This document shows positions 49,504 through 60,489 of a stretch of DNA of 64,000 bases, in pieces (positions within the stretch are counted from its first letter, which is position 1; every line of letters begins with the position of its first letter). This DNA comes from Morella rubra. Its lineage: Eukaryota > Streptophyta > Magnoliopsida > Fagales > Myricaceae. Below the pieces are notes generated by a model, which worked only from the letters and a program-made list of their open reading frames with translations, ran no database searches and was not told where the DNA came from. The stretch lies in assembly GCA_003952965.2 (NCBI GenBank), contig RXIC02000132.1:1-64000 (forward strand). The letters are read 5' to 3'. The position numbers were made by a program, and so were the translations under genes.

Positions 49504-51428
49504 AAACAAGCTCACAGAAAAAAAGAAAAAAAGAAAAAAAAAACCCAAATAAAGTAAAGTCTTTTTTTTTTGGGTAAGTCAGTCTTCTGACACTGTAAGA
49601 TACGCAGACTTTTTTGTTTCTTTCTTTTTCTTCAATGCTGCATAATGATGGCTTTCTTTTTTTGTTGGTGGCATTTGTTTATTAGTTCAATTGTCGAGTG
49701 CAAGTATATAAGAGTACGAGGTGTTTGCTATTTGATTGAGAGGAAAACATCCTGCATATAATTAGTGATGTTCCATGGAAGCACATTTGTGCATAGAAAA
49801 TAGAGGCCCCATTGTTTTGTTTAACCGTCCGAGCTTTACTCCGTCGGTGTTCGACGGAAGTTGGGATAACGAGAAGAGAGATGAATGATTGGGTGTTGGC
49901 GGAGGGGAGGCCTCAATTACCATGGTTAACGCGATCGAAACAAATGGCTTATCTTCACGCCATTCGAGGTAGTTAACAGCACAACGTGGGAGCATGGAGG
50001 TGGAAGAAGTCATGGCCTGGGGCTAGTGTCCGCGGCAGACTGCGCCCACTGTCTTAAAAATACGCTGGGGCCTCAACATCTCAACATCTTTGGACATCAT
50101 CTATCCGATTCATCCAAGGACCAAGTCGGCAGCTTATGTTTTAAAATTTGCTAGCGGCGCGGCTAGGCTCGGAATGTAATCTCCCCGTGGGAGCCAGGCC
50201 ATTATAATATGAAAAGGAGCAGCTCACGCCTCCAGTCGGGGGAGAGGCTGATTGGCTTTGGATGTAACTCTTAGCAGCGTGCGATGCAAGGAAGAACCCA
50301 AAACCGCTGGCAGCTAACTCACTTGATAGGCTTGAGATAAGGGATCACGAGAGGATCCATGCCTGTTTACCGAATCTTGTTTCTTCTCGTGAGGCGTAGC
50401 AATTGGAATAGTTAGGATGTCACGCAATTTCTAGTAGTACTTCTCATGCAGGCAGGTTAGCTTTCATCTCTCGTTGGAAAGGAACTTATTTGTTGGGAAG
50501 TTCAAGTTTTTCATGTGGCCAGTAGCTTTATAGTCTCGTGATACTTTCTTACTCTTTTATTTGCTCGGAATCCTCTATCTTTTATGAGACAAGGCGTAAA
50601 AAGGAAAGAGAGAACCCCATGATGGGTATCAGTGTTCCTCTGCTTCGGACAAATCATGACCCGCTTCTTTAGAAACTACTGGCGCTGGTCGCAGGGAGGA
50701 ATTTCCTGCTTTGCCGTAGATATTAGTCACAGTTCAGAATGTACCGATTTGAAATAGTGTCGTGTTTGTGCTTTTGCGCCCGTCGCGGCACGTTGAGCGC
50801 CCGGGGGGGGACTAATCAAGTTTCCACGAGATGAATGACGACTCATTGGAACTGAGAGTGTTGAGCCAGTGAGAGGCCCTACAAGGTTTGTCAAAATAAG
50901 CGGCCAACAAAGAATTTCCCAAAGAAGTGGCTGCCCGATCAACACCGCAAGCAGGAATACGTACAACTCTGACAAATTACGACGACGACCAAATCATTAA
51001 CCTGCACGAAGAGATCATACCCGAAACTAAAATAGTAGTACTTTTTTGAAGTCTAACTGCTACCTTCCTAGTCATATACACTACAACTTAATTTGTACTC
51101 TGACTACTCTGCCTTGTTTAGGTAGGGACTCTGAGGTTGATTCCGTTTATTGAAAATGTGTGAAATATGGGCGAGATGGTTTGCAATTTTCTGTCCGGGT
51201 TTACATATTATAATTAATTTAGAGAGATATAGATACAGTAATTTGTCCCAGTTTTGCGTTGTCCAAAACTTTATATAAGTATATTAAATAATGTAAGTTT
51301 TATTTATTAAAATAATGTACAATCCCTTTCAAAATTGCAATGTACAATCCTGACAAAAAAATGCAAAGGAACCTAATATGTGAAATATGTTCATTCAAGC
51401 TTTATACAAGTACAAATAAATGAATAAA
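49504..51428. other. Intergenic, no recognised gene
   Basis: The part 49700-51000 is less AT-rich than its surroundings and carries two minus-strand open frames of 82-83 codons (50013-49762, 50975-50727) with no known motif. It could be a degraded transposon or transferred organellar DNA, but nothing in the sequence settles this. From 51000 it is plain AT-rich DNA. Confidence 0.5.
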
Positions 51429-51820
51429 TAGATACATTTTTCACCTATTAATTATTGAAGTTTCAACTCATTATATCCTAAACTATTAGATTTGACACAA
51501 ATGTACCTTTTAATTACCAATCTTAAACATTTTATACCATTTATCAAATTTTTAGACCAAAATGATAATAATGTCCTTGACTCGCCTATTTTGTTTATAT
51601 CGAGGATATTGTTGTCAATTTATGAAGTATAGTATTATCATAAATAAGGGTGTAAATTGTCTAATATCGATGGTTAGAAGGTGAAATGTGTCAAAGTTGA
51701 TAGTTTAGAGTACAAAATGTTTAATATTGATAATTGAAGTATGTAATGCGTAAAACTTGATAGATTATGGTGCAATATATCAAAGCTTGAGTAGTTAATG
51801 GATGAAAAAGTGTATTAATA
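51429..51820. mobile_element. Fold-back (inverted-repeat) AT-rich element
   Basis: The left arm (about 51429-51590) and right arm (about 51650-51820) are imperfect reverse complements. TAGATACATTTTTCACC pairs with GGATGAAAAAGTGTATTA, and ACTATTAGATTTGACACA pairs with TGTGTCAAAGTTGATAGT. Arms also show internal repetition of a TTTGACACA-like unit. It is a non-autonomous fold-back or MITE-type element; no coding sequence and no clear target-site duplication. Confidence 0.55.
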
Positions 51821-51980
51821 AAAAAAAAATATTATATATAAATATAAGTTGGTAGATTAAATAAAGAAACACTATTTGAAGAAAACTATTTAACAAAATC
51901 TTATTTTTTTTTCTTTTCTTTGTCTTTTTTTACTTTGAGAGAAAAGTTCTGGGTTGAAATATAATCTTCCTTTTGGGTTA

Positions 51981-52261
51981 TGTTAAAGAATATAACTCAA
52001 AATAATAAAAATCTTCTTCCTATCAGCTTAAGCTTTTGGGATGAGTGGTAGATTCACATGGTATCAGAGTCAAGGTCTTGAGTTCGAGACCTGACTCCGC
52101 ATTTAACCCTAATTTCAATTAAATATTGCACATGTTGAGCCTCCCAATTAAAGAAAAGTCCGGCCTACACGTGAAGGGGAGTGTTAAATAATATAACTCA
52201 AAATAATAAAATCTTCATCTTCCTATTAGCTTAAGCTTTTGAGATGAGTGGTAGATTCACA
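51981..52261 (+). mobile_element. TRIM (miniature LTR retrotransposon)
   Basis: A 281-bp element with two LTRs of 78 and 80 bp (51981-52058 and 52182-52261), each starting TGTTAAA and ending CA. An initiator-Met-type primer-binding site TGGTATCAGAG begins at 52059, directly after LTR 1, and a purine-rich GAAGGGGAG (52173-52181) lies directly before LTR 2. The 123-bp interior has no coding capacity. These are the defining marks of a terminal-repeat retrotransposon in miniature, mobilised by other elements' enzymes. The flanks (GGTTA and TGTTC) do not form a matching duplication. A third partial LTR-like copy follows at about 52268-52302, suggesting recombination or a nested insertion. Confidence 0.78.
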
Positions 52262-52302
52262 TGTTCTAAGCTTAAGCTTTTGGGATGAATAGTAGATTCA
52301 TA

Positions 52303-53662
52303 GGTTCTAGATCTATGGTTGAGGTTTCTACCAAAACCACAAATTAAGTTCAAAATTTTCATGTTTGACTAAAATAATTGTCTTAATATGAGAAGCATGT
52401 TTTTGACCACCCTATCCAAACAATACCTCAAGTTTTTTTTTGTTCGTCACTATATAAATGTGAATTTTTTATATGACATACAAGTTTGCAGGCCAGAGCT
52501 CATTAATCTAGCGGTTTGAACTGAGTTTCAAACTCCTAATAAGCTACCTAAGACGTTAAATACATATAATTGTAAGACTCAAGAAAACGATTTTCATTAA
52601 TTATACAAAATATCTAATTTAGACAAGAAAAATTATATACATATCACATTTCATATATTTTGATAACATGCTTACTAATTTCGGTTTGTTTAGTCAAGCA
52701 TAAATGACCTCCAAGACCCTACAACGTGACATCTCAAATGGTTTTAATTACTCTGTATTTTTTAGCAGATAAAGACTAATAAACAAATTTTAAAATCAAG
52801 AAATTAACAACTTGATCCATCCATATTGTGAAAATTATCACGTATCTAGAAGATAGTTTAATAAGAACGACGTGCTAATCAGGTCTCAAATTTAAAACTT
52901 GATACCATATGAAAGTATTATTTATTCAAAAATTTTAAATTTATAAAAAATGATCAATTTTATTATTTATATTATATTCTCTAAGATATTTGACAAACAT
53001 GAACACAAATTTCCTAAGTTGTGCATTTGGCAAATAATGAAAAGGAATTTGAAGGGGAAAGATATGTTTGTGATATTTGGGGATTATCGTCTTCGTACAA
53101 GCAATTCCAAAATCTAACCAAATAAAGAAGCCAATGTTCGAGGGGAAAAGGCAAACCTTCACGATAACACAAAATATGTTGTAATAGGTTAAAGACTTTT
53201 ATAAGCAAAAAGTCTTCCACTAACAAATATACTCTGAAGATTTTTTTGTTCTTCCCGCTTAGCACTTTCAAATTTCAACTAATTATTTGAGTTTCTTTTG
53301 TTTCAAAAATATTTTTCAATCTAAACATGATTTTTCCGCCAAAAAAAATATTTTAATCTCTTCAGTAAAATTTTTTTACGTTTCCAAATATATTTTATGT
53401 GAACCCCACCATTCTCATGTCTACTAAACATAACTATTTTTTTTTAATCAGTATATAAAAAAAATTTTCAAACACCAAATCAAACAGAGCAGAATCTGTT
53501 CTGCAGGAGATAGGTCCGAGTCAAAAAGAAAAGAAAGCCAACTTTTGTTTGATTTTTTATTTTTCTAAAAGAAGAGAAAACCAACTTATAAATCTCAAAC
53601 CCAGCGTCTTTCCGAGGGAATTGTATAGGCCGTCAAACCCGTCATCGAGCTGGACCAAGACC
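52303..53662. other. AT-rich intergenic region
   Basis: No gene or known element seen. It is rich in A/T runs; the longest open frames are minus-strand and unremarkable. Confidence 0.6.
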
Positions 53663-53665
53663 GTA

Positions 53666-55035
53666 GGGCTTGTTTGGAAATAGGTTGTGGTCTTGGTTTG
53701 GTTTAACTTTTGTGTTCAACTTTCAAATTTTTTGATTTAAATATTGTTTTGTTGTAAAGATTGGTTTGGTTGTTTAAGGTTTGAAATGATTTATATTTTA
53801 ATTTAATTTAATTATAGTTATTATGATATTAACTATGATAAAAAAAATCAAAAAATAAGTAGAATATAGTTTGATAAATATCAAAAATTATAAAAATAGA
53901 TAAATATGAAACTAATAAAAAATATTCATAAAAATTGAAAGACAAATATAAAAATCGTGCAAAATTTATAAAACAAATAATATTTTACAAAAATAATAAA
54001 AAGCAATAAATGAAAAACTATTGTAACTATTTTAATAATTTTTGTTTTTATTTTGCTGTCTGAGGTTCACTGGGGTGGAAAAAGGTCGTGGTCCTGTCTT
54101 GACCGCATGCTGCTCATAAAAAATATTTGACCAGGGAAGGTTTTTGTAGCGTTAGTAATATTTCCGCCCCATTGAATGCTCAACTATGTCCATCTGCAGG
54201 GGATTAATTAGTGAATGACAATAATTGTTCCAGTGTCTTGGTATCATCAAAAGGATGAAGAGTTTTTTAGCAGCTCAGAACCTCAGGATTGTAAACGGAA
54301 TGTTAAATATAATTTTTGTTCTCCTTAGGAATGGAATACGGGTGCTGTTGATGTGATCTATAAGGTATTTCTGATCGTTAAGAATTAATGATGGAGATGT
54401 CACTTGAGCGGATTATTAGATAATGTCAATTGAGCGGGTTCTGATTGTTCATCATTTACCAATTTTTTTGAAATATAGCATTGGTTACCATTTGAAGCTT
54501 TATTTAGACAAACCATTAGTAGCTTTTATTATAATATTGGTTGAGCGCTGCATTTAATTTGTTTTATGGTTTGTAGATACTCCATATAGACTCTAGTTTT
54601 TATGGTTTGTAACTATTTTAATAATTTATTTTTATTTTTATTTTCTCTATTGTTTTATTTATTATTTTTTGTAATAATTTTGATAAATGATTATATTTGC
54701 TAATTAAAATTTTATCTGTTTAATAAATTTTGCACGATTTTTATCTTTGTCTTTTAATTTTTATGAATTTTTTTTATTAGTTTCATATTTTATCTATTTT
54801 TATATTTATGAAACTATTTTCTACTTATTTTTTGAATTATATATTTTTTCTGATTTTTTAAAATCATTTTTTTAATATCATAATAACTATATTATTTAAT
54901 TTAATTAAAATATAAATTATTTCAAATCTCAAACAACCAAACAAACTCTTACAACAAAACAATATTTAAATCAAAAAATTTGAAATTTAAAAGTTAAACC
55001 AAAATCAAAACCACAGCTTATTTCCAAACAAACCC
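53666..55035. mobile_element. Long-TIR MITE/fold-back element, PIF-Harbinger-like
   Basis: The outer arms, about 53666-54030 and about 54640-55035, are long imperfect inverted repeats. The left end GGGCTTGTTTGGAAATAGG pairs with the right end, reversed, GGGTTTGTTTGGAAATAAG, and similarity runs inward for over 350 bp. GTA flanks both ends (53663-53665 and 55036-55038) as a candidate 3-bp duplication, and the GGG..TGTTTGG termini resemble Harbinger/Tourist MITEs. The central 600 bp holds no transposase. It is about 1.37 kb, large for a MITE. Confidence 0.7.
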
Positions 55036-55038
55036 GTA

Positions 55039-55846
55039 AAGTCTACATAAACATTATTATGGACCCAATTTAACAATAGTTTACCCGTTTCAGGTAGACT
55101 CGGCTGAACCTATTCCACAAAACGGAGTCCCCCTACTCGTTTCGGGTACCCTATTTCGAATTCTAGCATTATTGCTGGGCTATCAGACTTTTGACCATTA
55201 ATGAGACTATTTTTAAGTTGAACTGTTTGTGAACCCTCACTGACAACATGACGTGTGACTTTAACTAAAATTAAATAAAAAAAAAATCGTAAACTTGTCT
55301 GCAATATCTAAACTTATTCTTAAAAAAAAGGATAAATATAAAAATTTTAAAATAATTTTAAATGTAATGGATATTAGATATATTATCAATATCATATGAT
55401 ATTATCCTTAATAATAATATTAATAAATCAGTAGAATTTTGTTTTGGACCGTTAAGAAAATAAAAAAATAAAAACGTTGGAGTTTGGAGGGTGTTTCTAT
55501 TGGCTGGAACCAGTAACATGAGCAGGCAAAGGCGGTGCAAGGAACCATTGGCGGGTGGGAGGGGGCTGATGGACCCACCATCTACCCTTCACAAAATTAA
55601 ACACGCACCGTTTGATTGATCTACCAAAATACACATCATTTTCCAGTTCTTCCTATCAGACGGCTCGAATTCGAAGGCGAACAACATGCTTAACTACATC
55701 TGCACTTTTCCCTTACATAATTGACTCTCCCGGCGTACCAGGCCTCAAAAATCTGATCTCCCCCACTTTCTTTGCTCCTCCTTCCCCACCTCTCTCCGTA
55801 ACGGGTTTACCCTGGCCGTATCGGACTTTACCTAACTCGAAACAGC
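55039..55846. promoter_or_regulatory. Promoter and leader region of the RING gene
   Basis: An AT-rich stretch (55260-55470) is followed by a CT-rich leader (55720-55840). The transcription start cannot be placed. An open frame in another phase across 55612-56004 overlaps the RING gene and is a shadow. Confidence 0.4.
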
Positions 55847-56896
55847 ATGGCCGAAGAGCCGTCTCAGTCGCCGATTGCAGAACCCGTGTCCGACACGGAA
55901 AGTTTACAGTACTGGTGCTACCACTGCGACAAACGCGTTTCCGTCGAAACCCTAGCCAATCTCTCAGAGGTTATCTGCCACGAGTGCAAGAACGGCTTCG
56001 TTGAATCCATCCCTCCCACGTCACGCCCTCCATCAGCTCCGCCTTCTGGATCCTCTGACCAGGTCGACGATCCGTCCCTGGGCTCCCAGTTCCTCCAGGT
56101 TCTGCGCCTGATGGCGCAGGCCGCGCGTGACGAAGACGCGCCTCCCCCACCGCCCCGTGATCATTCGCCCGATGACGATTTTCTCAGGATTGAGCTCGAT
56201 GGATGGGATAACGATGAAGAGGACGACGATCCCAACGATACTGAGTTTCATAATCAAGAAGAGGAGGAAGGGAACGAAGAAGATGAGGAAGAAGATCGAT
56301 CTGACAACGGCGACCAGGAGAATCAAGATCAGCAAGATAGAGACGAGGATGAAGAAGATCTGCGGCGAAGGCGGCGTGATCTGCTGCGGGTTCGGATCCA
56401 GGACTTCGTGCCCCGGGCGAGGAGCGGGCGGAACCGAATCCTGGACTGGGCCGAGATCCTGATGGGCCTGGAGGACTCCTCCATCGAATTTCGTCTCGAG
56501 GTGCCCGACTCGGACCAATACGTCGGCAATCCCGACGATTATGTGGACGCAGATGGGTACGAGGCGTTGCTGCAGGCCTTGGCGGAGAACGATATTTCCG
56601 CAAGGAGAGGGGCCCCACCAGCGGCCAAAGCGGCCGTCTCAGCGTTACCGACTGTGCAGATTGCCTCGGAACAACAGGCTTTGGTCTGCGCCATATGTAA
56701 GGACATGGTCAATGTAGGCGAGACAGCGACGAAATTGCCCTGTGGGCATGAGTACCACGGCGATTGCATTGTCCCGTGGTTGGGCTCCCGAAACTCTTGC
56801 CCGGTATGTAGGTTCGAGCTGCCGACGGAGGATCCTGATTACGAGGAGGAGAGACAGAAAAGAGGTTCGGCAAGTGCATCCGGAGCTTCCTGTTGA
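55847..56896 (+). CDS. Zinc-ribbon RING-H2 E3 ubiquitin ligase (CIP8/RDUF type)
   Basis: A single exon, 349 residues. The N-terminal zinc ribbon has Cys 24, 27, 44 and 47 (CYHC ... CHEC). The middle is a long acidic Asp/Glu-rich stretch (about residues 105-172), followed by an Arg-rich patch and a conserved helix region (NRILDWAEILMGLED). The RING-H2 finger starts at Cys281, runs C-X2-C-X14-C-X-H-X2-H-X2-C-X10-C-X2-C and ends in CPVCRFELP, with all eight zinc ligands present. The layout matches plant CIP8, RDUF1/2 and SIRP-type ligases, which transfer ubiquitin from an E2 to substrates in light or stress signalling. The substrate cannot be told from sequence. The chosen ATG gives the full zinc ribbon and the expected length. 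Confidence 0.94.
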   Translation: MAEEPSQSPIAEPVSDTESLQYWCYHCDKRVSVETLANLSEVICHECKNGFVESIPPTSRPPSAPPSGSSDQVDDPSLGSQFLQVLRLMAQAARDEDAPPPPPRDHSPDDDFLRIELDGWDNDEEDDDPNDTEFHNQEEEEGNEEDEEEDRSDNGDQENQDQQDRDEDEEDLRRRRRDLLRVRIQDFVPRARSGRNRILDWAEILMGLEDSSIEFRLEVPDSDQYVGNPDDYVDADGYEALLQALAENDISARRGAPPAAKAAVSALPTVQIASEQQALVCAICKDMVNVGETATKLPCGHEYHGDCIVPWLGSRNSCPVCRFELPTEDPDYEEERQKRGSASASGASC

Positions 56897-59800
56897 GGTG
56901 GAGATAATTCCGATTCGCGTTGATCGGAATCGGTATGCACCCTGTGTTTTTTTTTTTTTTTTTTTCAGTTCAAGTTGTTTATGAACATTTGTTGCTTGTT
57001 TACCGGTATATTAGGTTTGAGAGATGTTTCATTTTCAACTGAATGTAAATAGTATTTAAGTCAAGTTGGCCTTGCTTATGTTCAGTCTCACACCTTGATA
57101 AATAAAGTTCTACGATTATCGGGCCCTTTCTCTGTTTCTTTTGGCACTAGTGGAAGCTTTAAATCCAAAGCTCTTGAGCTTCGTGGCTTCACTTTCGCAA
57201 TCGTTGCCTTAGTGCCGAAACAGTTGATTCTGGTCTTCGCTGAATTGCTTCATGCATACATAAGCTTCTCTTTGTCAGGGCAAAAGAAAATGGTAGCTTT
57301 TTAAATATGCTATTGTCTTCTAGCTTTTATTGTTTCGAGGCCGGAGGTATTTACCAAGCCGAATGATCTTCCAGTGTTCGTTTGGTTCCACCCCGTTATT
57401 TGATTTTATCCTGGGTACCCAAGACCACCCGGCCGTATGCCTCTATCAACATCTTCTTGATTTCTTGTGGCTTTAGCTCTCAGTTATCATTGCTATTTTC
57501 CACACGTCTTTACATGTCCCATGCTCAAAAGCTCTATATTAGGGTGTAACGCCCAACCTGGAGGGAGAGATGAGAAGTAATGAAAAAAGAATGGTATAAG
57601 GTCAAGGCCAACAATAGTTCCTTACTGGGTAGAATTGAGCCTTATAATAATTCTAAGAGGCTTCAAAAGTTACCTTGACTAGTTCATTTGAAGTCAGAGT
57701 GCAGGCGTGACTAGTGCTCACTTGGGTTACCATATAGGTGTTGCTGGAAAATTTCGTTGTTCATTATGCTTATGTTTGAGGCGTGCATTTTTTAACCTGG
57801 CACTGGATGCTTATGTTCCCACCCTCACATGATGTTGTTCCTGACTAAGGAGTTCCATCTTATGATGCTTATGTAAAATTTGAAACCCCTGGATCATATG
57901 GTGAAGAAAAAGAAAATGAGGAATATCCGTGTAGGGAAGAAGAGTGAGGATTTATCGAGCATTTATATGGGAAGTATGTTGCATTATTTGTTTCATTTGT
58001 CTGTAAAGCTGTTTTTTCCTTCATGATATTCATCCTTTATAAAGCAGTTTTTTCATCCGAAATGTCATGTATTTTGCGGGAATCTTAAATTTGCTATAGC
58101 AGTATTGCACAATAGGATACTTATTTATTGCCTGTCTCTATCCAGGGAATTCCTCGGTGGACATAAGAACGACAAGTTTGGTGTAACTATTCTAAAAAAT
58201 GTGTAATGATAGTACAATAATTGTTGTCTTATTTAATCAGTGAGGAGAAAAAATCATGGCATGTTTAGGAAGGTGGGAGGCTATTACTTATTTTGTTGAG
58301 ATGTGGGAAGAAGTCAATCATTTGGTTGCCTGTTGTGCCTGAAGTTCTCCACTTCCTTTTATGTTCCGAGTGTTGGCTAATTTCTTTTTGGAAGTACATA
58401 TCTCAGCCTCAACATCAATGATGGTATGGAATTTTTTCCAAGTTAACTGAAATTGGGTATCTTGAAGTTGCTTCTGAGCTATGATTTTTGGAATGTTCCT
58501 GCAGTTTGTAATGCAGGCGATCCTTGCTGATAAGCTGAGGACACTGATTAGAAAAGTCCTCCTGCAGTTTGGGAACCAATGATAATTACTTCTTCGAGTT
58601 TAGTTACTTGGTCCTTAGTGTATCGGTTGAAATGGAATTCCTTCAAAGCAGCAGTCTTCTATATGTTTAACTCATAACTTGTCAGAAGAAGAAAGTTTTT
58701 GCGTGCACACATTGGAGTATGCCAATAGCCTAGGCTGCTTTTGGACGCCTCGTGTAAGTTATCTCGGACTTTTGATTTTGGGAAGAGTCTCTTAGAACAG
58801 TTCAACGTAGTCCAATGTGTATGCTACAAGTGCTCGGTGTCAAGCTTCTATAAGCTTGTCAGCTTTGTGGAATTCTAGATAGGGTGCGACACGGGGAAAA
58901 AAACTTAGTGGTCAATTTATTGGATTTGACGAATGTTGGTCGAGTTTCGACACACCTTCCCCCCAAATGCGTGTTTGGAATTTTGTTTTTCTCGCTAAGC
59001 AGGATGCGTGGTTGGATGGACCTAAAGGAATATGCCTCTGGATCTTACTTTTGGTGGACCGTGGATGTACGTCAACTAAAGTATGTGGCCTAAAATGGGT
59101 TTAGTACGTTAAGATGGAGGTAGCAGATTCAATCTTGCCAGCGTGGGTGAGTTGAGTCTATTTCCAATGCAGTTAATTGGTAGAACATATGTGACCCAAC
59201 TAGCCCAATTCCACGGGGCGGGCGCTGTCTTAAGCCCGTAGTGTATTCTCCCCCCACGGATCCCATAAAGGAGGGAATGAAGTTAAAACTGATCCCAGTG
59301 AGAACTTTCGTGTGATTGGTGTCCTGAGTCTCATAACTCGGTGTTCCAATCCGGAATCTTTTGGTTGTTCTTTTCTGTTACTAATACTGGAGAAGTAGCC
59401 ATGGCCAACGCGTTTGCGACTTTAAGCACATAAATAAATATTCCCAAGTTTTTTGGCGAACCCCTTTGAAGATCCACAATCTTGAGCAACGAATCAGAGC
59501 AAAAGTTTTGGTCATTTTAGCCGCCTCGGTCCACGTCCTTCTCATACGCAATTCCTCAGAAAAGCATTTGATTATAGCAAGGAATTTGTGAGTGTTGATT
59601 GGGGACCAAAGGCAAGCCAAAAGGGGGGCTGATTGACACAAATAACGAACTTGTGGGGTTATGTGGCTTTTGATTTGGGGGTTTAGGCTCTGAAGCCTGA
59701 GGGTGTGATTGACATAATTTTTTATTTTGGGATTTAGCATGAGTTTCCAATTTGGTTTGGGCAATCTACTATTGGATTTGTAATTTGAGAGTCAGAAAAA

Positions 59801-60050
59801 TTGTGATTGGAGCTAAGAAGGTTGGTCCATGGGAAATTTTCAAAGGTTTAAGAGTCAAGGAGCTTTCGGATGGCCATGAATTTCCAAGAAATTTGATTGA
59901 AGGGTGTGTCGGTGTACTGTGTACACCATTACAGCAAGGTTCCAACATAACTACACAAAATTATTTCTCTGTTTATTTTTTCACTACCTCTGATACAAAT
60001 ATAAAAAATTCATCTAAATCCTCTCTCTTTTTTTTTTATATTTAAACTTT
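56897..60050. other. Intergenic, no recognised gene
   Basis: This begins with the RING gene 3' UTR (a long T run at about 56946-56966). The rest, to about 60050, has no open frame with recognisable domains; a 127-codon minus-strand frame (59764-59381) shows no motif and overlaps a second unrelated frame. I see no tRNA or clear transposon. Confidence 0.6.
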
Positions 60051-60051
60051 T

Positions 60052-60214
60052 GGATTGCGTTTGGTTATAAAATTTTAGTAAAATTTTGTTAAAATTTTAT
60101 GTTAATGTTAAAAAAAAAAGTGTATTTAAATTGATGAATGAGTAATAAAAGTAAAAGTAAAATTGTGTGTGTTCGATAATTAAAAAATTTTGTTAAAATT
60201 TTACAATACAAAAC
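60052..60214. repeat. AT-rich inverted-repeat, possible MITE
   Basis: AAATTTTGTTAAAATTTTA occurs twice (near 60081 and 60186) with self-complementary ends, just upstream of the helicase gene. The start TGCGTTTGG resembles MITE ends, but a partner terminus and duplication are not convincing. Confidence 0.35.
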
Positions 60215-60489
60215 TATGTTAAAAGAGAGAAAACAGTAGCACAAGGGACACGAATGCAGTTCCAGTGGGAAAGAAGTGTGAGGTGGCAAAATTTGAGCGG
60301 TTGGATTGTTTTAGTACACATGGCACATGCCCGTTTTAAAATCGAAGAATTCAGGACGTTTTTGAGTTTTGTCTCAACAGGTAGGATGTTCAGAGCAAAA
60401 CCAATTCATTAAACCCTTCGCCCCCCGCACTCTAAACCCTCACCTTCATCTATCAAACACGGCTGAACCCGGCTCTCCAGTCCTCTTCT

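Noticed and set aside
49760..51000. Possible organellar insertion because of higher GC
   Set aside because: No recognisable plastid or mitochondrial gene was found, so the origin is left unassigned.
55612..56004. 130-codon frame overlapping the RING gene start
   Set aside because: Out of phase with the RING protein, low-complexity translation, explained as a shadow of GC-rich coding DNA and leader.
56033..56618. Minus-strand 144-161 codon frames across the RING gene
   Set aside because: Antisense shadows of the acidic-repeat coding region.
59381..59764. 127-codon minus-strand frame
   Set aside because: No recognisable domain and overlapping frames of similar length; no leader or intron signals.
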